Source of the DNA: Geobacillus kaustophilus
Lineage (GTDB): Bacteria; Bacillota; Bacilli; Bacillales; Anoxybacillaceae
DNA: 64,000 nucleotides
NCBI RefSeq assembly: GCF_000948285.1
Contig: NZ_JYBP01000003.1
Span: forward strand, 2,666,001-2,730,000
Direction: 5' to 3'
The notes beneath the pieces were generated by a model, which did not search any database, was not told the origin of the DNA, and saw only the letters and a program-made list of their open reading frames with translations. The position numbers and the translations under genes were made by a program. The first letter of the stretch is position 1; the number at the start of each line of letters is the position of its first letter. Positions 54,644-62,893 of the stretch are shown here, piece after piece.

Positions 54644-55453
54644 CTATTTGCCTTTATTTTCCCCTTCGCTCCTCATAAATAAATGCGCCTGTTCATCGTC
54701 GGCTATATTATCCGGCGTTACCCAGTAGCCACCATTACTATCAATATCAATACTCGCCTTTATTTTATAACCAACATAAGGAAGTTTCGTACAATACCAT
54801 TCATCATAATTTGTTTTAGAACTGCTCCAGTCATATGCTTCACCCATCTGTTGACGTAAATAAGATATGACCTTCTCTCTTTGGTCTGAAGATGCAGCAG
54901 GAACCCAATAACCCACCACTTCTTTATAATTTGTTTCCCAAAAACGTTTAGATTCTCTATATACACCTTTATTTGGCATCGCACTTATGAAATTCCCATA
55001 ATAATCATCATAAGTAGCGCCATGTCGGTAATAGCCATATGGGACGCTCGAGGAAGATCCAGAACTCGGACCATTACCTAAGATAATGTCTCCATCTCCC
55101 CAAACATCCCAATTAATATTATGGTTATAAGATGCTGTTGCAACACTAGCTTGTATTGATGTCATTTCACTTGGGGGATAGAGAACCTTTCCTTCTTTCT
55201 TTAGCCTTTCAGCATTCATTTCTTCTGTGGAATGTAATTTGATTCTATTCGAAATTTTCAATTCTTCGCTTTTAAGTTGCTTTTCGGCTTGCCTTTTTAG
55301 CTGCTCCTTATTAATAGACATTTCTTTTTCAACAGCAGCCTTGTTATTCGTTTCATCTGGTAAAGTCCCTGAAATTGAGTCTGAAGAAGCGTAAGCACTT
55401 GTTGTAATAGCCAGTAAAAACCCCAATGATAAGAATTTTGCTTTTTTTAACAT
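54644..55453 (-). CDS. Secreted YiiX/NlpC-P60-type permuted papain-fold protein
   Basis: 269 residues. Signal peptide (KKAKFLSLGFLLAITTSAYA, probable cleavage near 22-23), a charged helical linker (about 40-90), then the catalytic domain: WGDGDIILGNG, His144 in YYRHGATYDD and Cys221 in DEWYCTKLPYVGYK, the His and Cys order of permuted YiiX-like enzymes. These are amidases or lipid/peptide hydrolases; the substrate is not known. AT-rich; in the same direction as the membrane-anchored protein gene. Confidence 0.72.
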   Translation of the reverse strand: MLKKAKFLSLGFLLAITTSAYASSDSISGTLPDETNNKAAVEKEMSINKEQLKRQAEKQLKSEELKISNRIKLHSTEEMNAERLKKEGKVLYPPSEMTSIQASVATASYNHNINWDVWGDGDIILGNGPSSGSSSSVPYGYYRHGATYDDYYGNFISAMPNKGVYRESKRFWETNYKEVVGYWVPAASSDQREKVISYLRQQMGEAYDWSSSKTNYDEWYCTKLPYVGYKIKASIDIDSNGGYWVTPDNIADDEQAHLFMRSEGENKGK

Positions 55454-55498
55454 TACAACATCCCCTTTGGATTAATAACCCGTATTGCTCGTTAAGCA

Positions 55499-55618
55499 CT
55501 AGCGCTCAACTATCCCAAGTGTTGCAAACAAGATACCAGCAAGCACTGCCCCATTCCATGCAATTGAAGTAAGTAGCACCACAAAAGATTAACGAACTCT
55601 TTTCAATTCTTCTAACAT
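55499..55618 (-). pseudogene. Possible small membrane peptide gene with an in-frame stop
   Basis: ATG at 55618 opens MLEELKRVR, then a TAA, then SFVVLLTSIAWNGAVLAGIL and FATLGIVER in the same frame to a TAG at 55499. The hydrophobic half looks like a single membrane helix. It lies about 45 bp upstream of the secreted YiiX-type gene in the same direction. The ribosome binding site is weak. It may be a pseudogene, a GTG-initiated short peptide, or chance. Confidence 0.25.
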
Positions 55619-55652
55619 TATGTTCCGTTCAAGCTACAATCGAAGAAGGTAG

Positions 55653-56387
55653 GTAACTGCTCAGCCATTACATAGAAAAAGTTTACGAGATCGGGTTTAT
55701 TTCTGCTCCCCTTGTCTATACTATATAAGTTGAAATTTTGTTTTACATCCAGCTTACTACCTTCCACGTTATATCATATCAGCTCGTATTGAGATAAAAG
55801 CGGAAGCGAAAAATCGGAAATTCTTTATTGCAACTTATATAGCACCATCCAAGACAAGGGAGGTGAACACGATGGCAAACGTTGTTTTTGATTTCCAACA
55901 AGCGGTCTTTACACTCGAAAGCATGGTGGCCAAAATCGAACACCAAGCACAAACGATTGAAACACTCATCCGAGAAAACGAGCAGCTGCGTCAAGAAAAC
56001 CAACAACGAAAAACACGTATCGCAGAATTAGAAGCCCGTACGAAAAAAAACAGCACCAATAGCCATTTGCCGCCGTCTTCTGACCGGTTTGCGGCGAAAT
56101 CTCCTTCTCGCCAACCGTCGCAGAAACAGCCGGGAGGGCAGCCGAGGCACCGAGGAACGACGCTCCGTCAAGTCCCCAATGCTGACCACCAAGTCCTTCA
56201 CCGCGTGACCCAATGCAAAGGGTGTGGTCACTCTTTAGAACATGTCGCTCCACTTCAGGCAGACATTCGCCAAGTGTTCGATCTCCCTGTGGTTCGAATG
56301 GAAGTGACTCAACACGAACGGGAAGTGAAGGGTTGTCCGGAATGCCATCTTGTCCAGCAGGCGGAGTTCGCTTTCTATGCAACCAAT
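55653..56387 (+). mobile_element. Truncated IS66 (ISBst12-like) copy, left part
   Basis: The left end GTAACTGCTCAGCCA corresponds to GTAACTATTCAGCCA of the copy at 7808. The leader is interrupted by MITE copy B (55724-55839), and similarity to the intact copy ends within the transposase near 56387. The right half of the element is missing. Confidence 0.8.
55724..55839. mobile_element. 116-bp MITE (copy B) nested in the truncated IS66
   Basis: Ends TATAAGTTGAAAT and, reversed, TATAAGTTGCAAT, flanked by TA within C-TA...TA-G (55721-55842). Reverse-complemented, it shares about 30 bases at one end and about 27 at the other with copy A at 37510, while the middle is unrelated. It lies in the leader between the IS66 end and the transposase start, so it arrived after the IS66. 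Confidence 0.8.
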
Positions 56388-56525
56388 CTGAGAGGTGGCA
56401 TGATTGAACCTCATTTTCTGTTAAATCACCAGCCTTCTAGAGTCAGCATACGCCAACGGAACGCCCGATGTGCAAATGAGACCCAAAGCTGTCATCGAAG
56501 AGAGCAAGAAAGATTTTTTTCATAA
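55872..56525 (+). pseudogene. Truncated IS66-family transposase, N-terminal part
   Basis: From ATG 55872 (after GGGAGG) the first about 172 residues match the IS66 transposase at 7899: coiled coil, EARTKKNSTNSHLPPSSDRF, and zinc-finger cysteines CKGCG and CPEC. After FYATN the sequence diverges and the frame runs out at 56525. This copy has the T that is missing from the first copy, showing the undamaged reading frame at that point. Confidence 0.85.
56421..56523 (-). pseudogene. Remnant of a small signal-peptide-type ORF
   Basis: AAAGGAGGAG precedes ATG at 56523. As written the frame shifts out after a run of seven A, but with six A it reads MKKSFLLSSMTALGLICTSG then VPLAYADSRRLVI and stops, which is a clear secretion signal ending AYA. 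It may be the start of a lost secreted protein or a 33-residue pre-peptide. It abuts the broken IS66 copy. Confidence 0.3.
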
Positions 56526-56639
56526 AATACAATCTCCTCCTTTAATTTAATATATTTACAATTAAAATTTTATTACAAATTAAAAAAAAAAAAAGAGGTC
56601 TTTATTACCAACTAAAAAATAGTCATATATTCACAAAAG

Positions 56640-56958
56640 TCAGGAATCTTGAACACTCTCCTACCTACGCTTGGAGATGGGAGATTCTTGAGAACCCCCG
56701 ACCCACGGCAGGCTACCCGCCAAGCCATCCCGTTGCGTCCCACGGTTTGGCGGCCTTACAAAGACAGCAAACGAAGCCCTTCATTCAGGATATTCCGAGC
56801 GGCGTTATGATCCCGATCATGGCTCGTCCCGCATCGCGGACACACTCATTCGCGGATAGCGTCGATCTGACGGCGCTCACAACAGGAGCACAATTGGCTC
56901 GACGGAGAGGTGCTGCCGACACGGATCAACTTTCGTTTTATCCTCCAACATCGTGAAC
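56640..56958 (-). pseudogene. IS605-type TnpB C-terminal remnant with right-end sequence
   Basis: On the minus strand the frame ending at the TAA 56756-56758 reads SSQLCSCCERRQIDAIRE, stop, VCPRCGTSHDRDHNAARNIL, NEGLRLLSL. This is the TnpB zinc finger (CSCC...CPRC) and the DRDxNAARNIL catalytic region, with TGG changed to TGA where EW is expected. The DNA from 56640 to 56755 is GC-rich with dyads and ends near GTGTTCAA, as in the right end/guide-RNA region of IS605 elements. The rest of the element is gone. Confidence 0.7.
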
Positions 56959-56971
56959 AAGCGCTCCACAC

Positions 56972-57013
56972 AAAAAATCGCCTCTTTCCCACCGATTCGA
57001 TGGAAAAGAGGCG
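56972..57013 (-). terminator. Terminator of the HtrA-type protease gene
   Basis: CGCCTCTTTTCC...GGGAAAGAGGCG followed by ATTTTTTG on the minus strand. Confidence 0.85.
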
Positions 57014-57021
57014 CTGTCTTC

Positions 57022-58227
57022 TTACGACTGGCTGCTTTCTCTCGCCTTAAGCGTGACGGACACGGTCATCTCGAATCCGTCGCGGTAGACGGTCATCTTA
57101 ATGCGGTCGCCAATCGATACCTTCGTGTACAAATATTTGCGCAAGGTGCTGACGCTGTCGATTTTTTGGCCGTTGATGGCCGTAATGACGTCTTTTGATT
57201 TCAATCCGGCTTCGGCTGCCGGTGAGAATGGCTCGACCGCCGTGACAGCCGCACCGCTTGTCACGGTGGATGGCAGTTTCAGTTCATCCGTGCGGACGTC
57301 ATCGGACAAATCCGCGACATCGACCAGTTGGACGCCGAGGTATGGGCGTTTGATTTTCCCGTCTTTCATAAGCTGTTCGACAATCGGTTTGACATTTTCG
57401 CTCGGGATGGCAAATCCGAGCCCTTCGACGCCCGTTTCCGCGATTTTCATGCTGTTGATGCCGATCACTTGGCCGGCGCTGTTAATGAGGGCGCCGCCGC
57501 TGTTGCCCGGATTGATCGCCGCGTCGGTTTGGATGACGTCAAGTTCCCAGTCCCCCGCTGATGTCGATACAGACATCGTCCGCTTGCCGCTGACGATCCC
57601 CTCGGTCACCGTCCGCGACAAATCGAGCCCAAGCGGGTTGCCGATCGCCGCCACTGGCTCGCCGATTTTCACCTTCGACGAGTCGCCGAAGCTCGCCACT
57701 TTTGTTACGCCATCGGCCGGGATTTTCAAGACAGCAAGATCCGTGAGCGCATCGGCTCCAACGATGTCGGCGTTCACTTTTTTGCCGTTCGGGAGCGCCA
57801 CTTCCACTTTGTTCGCATCTTCAATGACATGGTTGTTCGTCACAATGTAGGCGGTGTTGCCATCTTTTTTGAAAATCACGCCTGATCCGGTTCCCGCTTC
57901 GGTATCTTGCGCTTGTTCGGAGAAAAAGTCGACTTGCTTCTGAATGTTGACGACCCCGACGACGGCATCGGCCACTTTGTTGATGGCGTCAATCATATTC
58001 GTTTTGACGTTCGCCGCCGGCTGCAATGGCAGCGCTTCGTTTTTCGCCGCCGTTTCCGCCGCTTCTGTTGACGTATTTGTTCCTTCCTGCATCCATTTCG
58101 GCGCCACATACCACGTCGCCGCGCTGCCGATCACCGCCCCCGCGATGGAAGCGGCAAGCCACGATACGAAGCGGCCGCGGCATTTCGGCTGCGGCGTTGG
58201 GGTTGGTTCAAATGGCATCATATTCAT
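57022..58227 (-). CDS. HtrA/DegP-family membrane-anchored serine protease
   Basis: 401 residues from ATG after GGAGGAG. Cytoplasmic N-terminus, one transmembrane helix (about 21-42), trypsin-like domain with His133 (TNNHVIED), Asp163 (LTDLAVLKIP) and Ser243 (NPGNSGGAL), and a C-terminal PDZ domain (about 300-395, SPAAEAGLKSKDVITAINGQ). It degrades misfolded exported proteins at the outer membrane face. Bacillus has several such genes (htrA, htrB, yyxA); which one this is cannot be decided here. Confidence 0.93.
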   Translation of the reverse strand: MNMMPFEPTPTPQPKCRGRFVSWLAASIAGAVIGSAATWYVAPKWMQEGTNTSTEAAETAAKNEALPLQPAANVKTNMIDAINKVADAVVGVVNIQKQVDFFSEQAQDTEAGTGSGVIFKKDGNTAYIVTNNHVIEDANKVEVALPNGKKVNADIVGADALTDLAVLKIPADGVTKVASFGDSSKVKIGEPVAAIGNPLGLDLSRTVTEGIVSGKRTMSVSTSAGDWELDVIQTDAAINPGNSGGALINSAGQVIGINSMKIAETGVEGLGFAIPSENVKPIVEQLMKDGKIKRPYLGVQLVDVADLSDDVRTDELKLPSTVTSGAAVTAVEPFSPAAEAGLKSKDVITAINGQKIDSVSTLRKYLYTKVSIGDRIKMTVYRDGFEMTVSVTLKARESSQS

Positions 58228-58387
58228 TGGGCATCTCCTCCTTTGTCATTGAATGATCCTCTATGCGACAGCTTCGAGCGAATAGCCGCAAAACAGCGAA
58301 AAGGCGAGTGAAACACCACTATACCGCCGACATCGATCGGCCTTGCATACAGGGAAGACCAGCCTTGGCGGCGTTGCTTTATCGTGG

Positions 58388-58564
58388 TCAGCCAATGATT
58401 CCGCTGCATATCCCATTCCCTCTTTCCGACATCATGTCCGTTTGCATCATCTCCGGCGCGGCGGGCGTCCATTTTTGTTTTCGCTTGCGACCGCTTGGAC
58501 GAGCAAAGAGATCGAACTGATCAATCCGATTCAGAGGATGCAAATTCTTCATTTTTCTCATCAT
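58388..58564 (-). CDS. Possible small basic protein (58 residues)
   Basis: ATG at 58564 has GGGAGG nine bases upstream. The product MMRKMKNLHPLNRIDQFDLF continues into a basic stretch (RPSGRKRKQKW). No family is recognised. It lies in the 505-bp region between the divergent protease and response regulator genes, in the protease direction. Confidence 0.35.
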   Translation of the reverse strand: MMRKMKNLHPLNRIDQFDLFARPSGRKRKQKWTPAAPEMMQTDMMSERGNGICSGIIG

Positions 58565-58649
58565 CACTGATTGCCTCCCTTTCCTCTTTACCCATCATCA
58601 TAACCAAGGAAAGTGAAAAAATGGTGAAAACCAGCACACGTCCACGCAA

Positions 58650-58732
58650 TGAAACATGCCGCTTTTTCACCGTTTTTTTACGAATGATTTGGTATGATAA
58701 GAAGTAAGGAATATGGAACGGGAGGAGAGACG
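58650..58732 (+). promoter_or_regulatory. Probable promoter and ribosome binding site of the two-component operon
   Basis: TTTACG and TATGAT about 17 bases apart (in TTTTTTACGAATGATTTGG-TATGATAAG) lie roughly 35-55 bp upstream of the response regulator, followed by GGGAGGAG before the ATG. Confidence 0.55.
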
Positions 58733-59395
58733 ATGAAGATTTTGCTTGCGGAGGACGACTTTCACCTAGGGGAGCTGATCGTTCATTTATTAAAAAAGAA
58801 AGGAATCGACCATATCGACTGGGTGCAGGAAGGAGAAGACGCGTACGATTACGCCTTGGCGGAGTTTTACGATGTCGTCGTGCTCGATTGGATGCTGCCG
58901 AACGGCGATGGGGTCGACATTTGCCGCCGCTTGCGGCAAAACGGCTATACGGGGGCGATTTTAATGTTGACAGCGAAAGACGCCGTGAAAGATCGCGTCA
59001 CGGGGCTTGAAGCCGGGGCGGACGATTACTTGGTCAAACCGTTTGAAATCGATGAGCTCGCAGCCCGTTTAAAAGCGCTCGCCCGCCGCACGTTCGTCCC
59101 GCTTCAGGAGGAAACGGTGACCTTCCATGGCTTCACCCTCAACCGGACAAGCCATACACTCCATCGCGGCGATGAGGAAATTTTCCTCACCCCACGCGAG
59201 TTTCAGCTTCTCGATCTGCTCGTGCAAAACCAAGGGCAAGTCGTGCCGCGCGAGACGATTTTGGACCGCGTCTGGGGCTGGGATGCGGATGTGTCGATGA
59301 AAACCATTGACGCCACCATCAAGCTGTTGCGCAAAAAGTTGAAAGACGATATCATTCAAACCGTTCGAGGAGTGGGATATAAAATTGATAAATAA
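58733..59395 (+). CDS. OmpR-family response regulator
   Basis: 220 residues. Receiver domain with acidic pocket AEDD, phosphorylated Asp52 in VVLDWMLPNGDG, Thr in MLTAKD and Lys in YLVKPFE; C-terminal winged helix ([44 protein letters not shown]). The ATG at 58733 follows GGGAGGAG. Overlaps the kinase gene by 11 bp. Confidence 0.95.
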   Translation: MKILLAEDDFHLGELIVHLLKKKGIDHIDWVQEGEDAYDYALAEFYDVVVLDWMLPNGDGVDICRRLRQNGYTGAILMLTAKDAVKDRVTGLEAGADDYLVKPFEIDELAARLKALARRTFVPLQEETVTFHGFTLNRTSHTLHRGDEEIFLTPREFQLLDLLVQNQGQVVPRETILDRVWGWDADVSMKTIDATIKLLRKKLKDDIIQTVRGVGYKIDK

Positions 59396-60758
59396 CTGGA
59401 ACGAATGGCGCCGCTGGCTGCGCCGCTTGGAAAGCGCCGATTTGTTCCGCCGCGCCCATTGGAGGCTGACGGCGCTCTATAGCGGCATTTTCACGTTGTT
59501 TCTCGCTTTGTTTATCGCCATCGCCGCCGCGCTGTTTTATTGGATCGCCACATCGGACCAAGAGCGGCGCATCACCCGCCTCGCCGAGCAGGAGGCGGAC
59601 ACGATCGAGCAAGTGTTGTTGAAACAAAGCAATTTCGACTTGTTTGATAATGAAAGCGTCATTCTCTTAAGCGAAGACCAGCTCTTTTTTTACGTCATCG
59701 GCCCGAATGGCGACTTGCTGGCGGGGGATGAAGTTCACCCGCGCCTGCGGCCGTATTTTTTGGACGCGTTGTCCCATTTCAAATCAAACGAGCGCTCCCC
59801 AATGTACATGAACGTGTCGCTGCCTGAACATATGCCCGGCCTCGCCCGCGAAGCCGCCCGCAACTGGCGGGTGCTCGCTGCCGCCTATCCCCTCATCATC
59901 CACGGAGATTTTGCCGGCATGTTGTATATCGGCATGGACGTCACGTCGTTTTTCGGGGTGCTCCATTGGCTATTCATCGTCCTGATTGGCCTTGCCGTCC
60001 TGTTTCTTGCCGTGGCGGTGGCGCTCAGCTACTTTATGTCCAAGCGGGCGCTTGTGCCGATTGAAGAAGCGTACGAGCGGCAGCGCCAGTTCGTCGCCGA
60101 CGCCTCGCACGAGTTGCGCACGCCCTTAAGCGTCGTCTTTTCGTCCGTTGAGGCGCTCACGTTGGAAGAGGACGTCATGAAAAACGAATTTGTCCGCCGC
60201 CTGCTTGACCGCCTGCGCGAAGAATTGAAACGGATCACGAAACTGATGAACGACTTGTTGACGCTCGCCCGCGCCGATGCGAAACATGCCGCGTTGGAGC
60301 TGACGAAACAGACGTTTGATTTTCGCCCGCACGCCGAGCGCACGTTTCAGCTCGTGTCGGAGCTGGCGGCGAAAAAACAGATCACGATGCATTTTCATGC
60401 CCCAGAGCAGGCGATCGTCACCGCCGATCCGGATAAACTGACGCAGCTTTTGTACATTTTGCTCGACAACGCCATCAAATACACCCCGGAGGGCGGAGAG
60501 GTGACATTATCGATTCGCACCGAGCCGAAACAGTTTCTTCTCTCGGTGAAAGACACCGGCATCGGCATCCCGCCTGAAGACATCGGCCGCATTTTCGACC
60601 GTTTTTACCGCGTCGACAAAGCCCGCTCGCGCCAACAAGGCGGCCACGGCCTCGGGCTGTCCATCGCCAAATGGATCGTGGAGGCCCATGGCGGCACGAT
60701 CCACGTCAAAAGCCAACTCGGCCGAGGGACGGAGTTTTTGGTCCGCCTGCCCGCCTAG
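59385..60758 (+). CDS. Sensor histidine kinase
   Basis: 457 residues from TTG at 59385. Two transmembrane helices (about 29-54 and 190-217) bracket an extracytoplasmic sensor of roughly 130 residues; then the HisKA domain with His242 ([14 protein letters not shown]) and the ATPase domain with N-box [21 protein letters not shown] and [12 protein letters not shown]. Pairs with the response regulator. The location next to a divergent HtrA-type gene suggests envelope stress, but no CssRS-specific similarity was seen. Confidence 0.94.
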   Translation: MINNWNEWRRWLRRLESADLFRRAHWRLTALYSGIFTLFLALFIAIAAALFYWIATSDQERRITRLAEQEADTIEQVLLKQSNFDLFDNESVILLSEDQLFFYVIGPNGDLLAGDEVHPRLRPYFLDALSHFKSNERSPMYMNVSLPEHMPGLAREAARNWRVLAAAYPLIIHGDFAGMLYIGMDVTSFFGVLHWLFIVLIGLAVLFLAVAVALSYFMSKRALVPIEEAYERQRQFVADASHELRTPLSVVFSSVEALTLEEDVMKNEFVRRLLDRLREELKRITKLMNDLLTLARADAKHAALELTKQTFDFRPHAERTFQLVSELAAKKQITMHFHAPEQAIVTADPDKLTQLLYILLDNAIKYTPEGGEVTLSIRTEPKQFLLSVKDTGIGIPPEDIGRIFDRFYRVDKARSRQQGGHGLGLSIAKWIVEAHGGTIHVKSQLGRGTEFLVRLPA

Positions 60759-60837
60759 CCATGCCGCGTATCGCCATGGACAGGTCATGCGGCCTGGTTC
60801 GTAGCGTTCGCACTCCATTTTCCATAAAAACAAGAAG

Positions 60838-60870
60838 AAGGTGTCCCAAAAGGATCGGGGCACCTTTTCC
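60838..60870 (+). terminator. Terminator of the two-component operon
   Basis: AAGGTGTCCC...GGGGCACCTT followed by TTCC. Confidence 0.75.
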
Positions 60871-60924
60871 TATGCCGGAATTCCGCTCCAATATGCCGCT
60901 TTCGTCAGGAGAAACCAACCGGTT

Positions 60925-61332
60925 TCAAAGACGCCTTTGTTTGCTCACTGTTTCTTTTCTCGTGAAAAGAGCTTTGCCTTGCCTTCGGCCGTTCCATAGA
61001 CGGAAAGCACCAGTGATCAAAAGATAAATCAATGCATTCAGGACAGCGTTGACATATGGCATCGCCAAATCCCAGACATCGCGGATCTCGATGGGAAACA
61101 GGCGGATGATGACGACAGAAGCTGCGACGATCAGGAACGAACCGACGAGAAGGCCGCCGAAGCGCCCATGCGGATTCCAGCGCATTCTCGCCCATCCAAC
61201 GATCAGCGAACCGATGGCGAACCCGAGAAATGAGCCATAGGCGTAATAGCCGACGTAAAACGTTGGAAACAAAAAGGAAACCAAAAAGACAACCAAAGCA
61301 CCGCACACATCGAACCCATACGATCGAACCAC
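60925..61332 (-). CDS. Integral membrane protein, unknown function
   Basis: About 135 residues from GTG at 61332, eight bases after GGAGG. Four hydrophobic segments (VCGALVVFLVSFLFPTFYVG, SFLGFAIGSLIVGW, FGGLLVGSFLIVAASVVII, VNAVLNALIYLLITGAF) and a basic tail. No family recognised. Convergent with the kinase and divergent from the next operon. Confidence 0.6.
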   Translation of the reverse strand: MVRSYGFDVCGALVVFLVSFLFPTFYVGYYAYGSFLGFAIGSLIVGWARMRWNPHGRFGGLLVGSFLIVAASVVIIRLFPIEIRDVWDLAMPYVNAVLNALIYLLITGAFRLWNGRRQGKALFTRKETVSKQRRL

Positions 61333-61522
61333 CGACGCCCCCTCCTCACCATTTTCGTTATGACATCCCCCACCCATCCTTGACAGATGATCTTTCTGGT
61401 CCTTTCATTCATGATATTCACAGTACGCTGAAAAAAGATTTCGCTTTTCACCTAATTTTCTCCTTCCCCCTCTACAATACAAACTGTAAGCCAGTCCACT
61501 ACCGAAAAAAGGAGGTGACAAT

Positions 61523-62044
61523 GTGAAGAAAACACGGACCTTTCTTCTCATTGCGCTCGTTGCGCTTGCCGGATTCAGTGTATTTCATGTCCTCGCGCCG
61601 CATGAAGTGATGGCGCACGGGCGTCCAGACGTTCCGTTTGACGGCATGCGCGGCGGCTTTGGCCATCACCGTCCGGAGTTTGGCATGGGGCCGCGCGGAG
61701 GCTGGATGATGATGGACATGCTGATGTGGCTCATCCCCCTTTTGCTTGTGGGCGCCGGAGCGGTGTGGCTCGCGGCAAAACGCTCGAAGCGCTGGATTGG
61801 TTGGGCGCTTGTCGCCTTAGGAGTTGCCGCCATCTTGCCAAAATGGGTGTTGATTTTGCTGGCGCTGGCCGCGGTGTATGCTTTAGGGCGCCGTCAAGCG
61901 CGAAAATCGGCAGCCGCCGAGCCATGGGTTCCAGCACCGTCGTCCATTTCCGCCGATTGGCTTGATGAATGGGAAAAAACGATCCAAAAGGAGGCACAAA
62001 CAAATGGGCATTTTTCGCCGGATCAAAACGATCATTCTCGCTGA
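61523..62044 (+). CDS. Small exported/membrane protein upstream of pspA
   Basis: 173 residues from GTG at 61523, seven bases after GGAGG. Signal-anchor helix at the N-terminus, a Gly/His/Met-rich stretch (about 30-65, RGGFGHHRPEFGMGPRGGW), two further hydrophobic segments and an acidic C-terminus. The last 41 bp overlap the PspA gene, implying co-expression. The His/Met-rich loop could bind metal, but this is only a possibility. Confidence 0.65.
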   Translation: MKKTRTFLLIALVALAGFSVFHVLAPHEVMAHGRPDVPFDGMRGGFGHHRPEFGMGPRGGWMMMDMLMWLIPLLLVGAGAVWLAAKRSKRWIGWALVALGVAAILPKWVLILLALAAVYALGRRQARKSAAAEPWVPAPSSISADWLDEWEKTIQKEAQTNGHFSPDQNDHSR

Positions 62045-62657
62045 AGTAAACGAACAAATCGACCGCTGGGAAGACCCGGTCGCCATGACGAAACAATACT
62101 TGCGCCAGCTCGAGGAGCAGCTCGAACAAGGCCGCCGAGCGCTCGCCCAACAATGGGTCGCCGAGCGGCGTTATGAGACGCTCATCGCCCAAGCCGAGGC
62201 GACTGTTGAAAAGCGGAGCCGCCAAGCGAAACTGGCGCTGGAGCGCAATGAAGAATCGGTTGCGAAACTCGCCTTATGCGACAAGCTGCTGTATGAGAAA
62301 AAGCTGGAGGCGTACAAACAACAATACGAAGCCATCAAAGCAAAAACGGCGGAAGTCGCCAACCGTCTAAACCAACTGCGTGAGCGGTACGATGAGCTCG
62401 CGGCCAAACAGCTGGAGCTCGCTGCCCGCGTCAACGCGGCTCAAGCGTTGAAACAAATCGACACGGCGCTCGCCTCGTTTTCCGCCGATGAAGCGCTGCG
62501 TGGCTTTGCCCGCATGGAAGAACGCGTCATCGCCTTAGAAGCCGAAGCGGCCGCCGCTCGGTTCGGAACGAACGCTGTGTTGTCCCCTGTGCCATTGGAC
62601 GAAGAGGTCGAACGTGAATTCGCGAAGTGGAAAGAAGCCCAAGCGAAAAACGCCTAA
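62004..62657 (+). CDS. pspA: PspA/IM30-family membrane-stress protein
   Basis: 217 residues from ATG 62004 after AGGAGG. The amphipathic start MGIFRRIKTIILAEVNEQID and an almost entirely coiled-coil body are typical of PspA/LiaH/IM30 proteins that form ESCRT-III-like scaffolds on stressed membranes. Coupled to the upstream membrane protein gene, which may recruit it. Confidence 0.9.
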   Translation: MGIFRRIKTIILAEVNEQIDRWEDPVAMTKQYLRQLEEQLEQGRRALAQQWVAERRYETLIAQAEATVEKRSRQAKLALERNEESVAKLALCDKLLYEKKLEAYKQQYEAIKAKTAEVANRLNQLRERYDELAAKQLELAARVNAAQALKQIDTALASFSADEALRGFARMEERVIALEAEAAAARFGTNAVLSPVPLDEEVEREFAKWKEAQAKNA

Positions 62658-62683
62658 TCTCCCCCTCCCCCCTTTTGACATAG

Positions 62684-62722
62684 ATGGCCCCCTTGTCCGC
62701 CTGGCAAGGGGGATTGGTTTAT
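62684..62722 (+). terminator. pspA operon terminator
   Basis: CCCCCTTG-TCCGCCTGG-CAAGGGGG followed by ATTGGTTTATT. Confidence 0.8.
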
Positions 62723-62893
62723 TCAGACACGATTTATGACACACAGAGCTCGCTTCCCCGCCGTTCAACATCAACACAGGCTGACGCACGGCCTGACAAC
62801 CGTTTCTCCCATGCATAAGCAAAATGGTTTCCTTTGTTTTTCCATCGTGCTAAAATCATTAGGAGAACGAAATAATACAGGAGATGACCTTCT

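Noticed and set aside
58733-60758. CssRS secretion-stress two-component system
   Set aside because: The position beside an htrA-type gene is suggestive, but the regulator does not resemble CssR closely enough from memory to name it.
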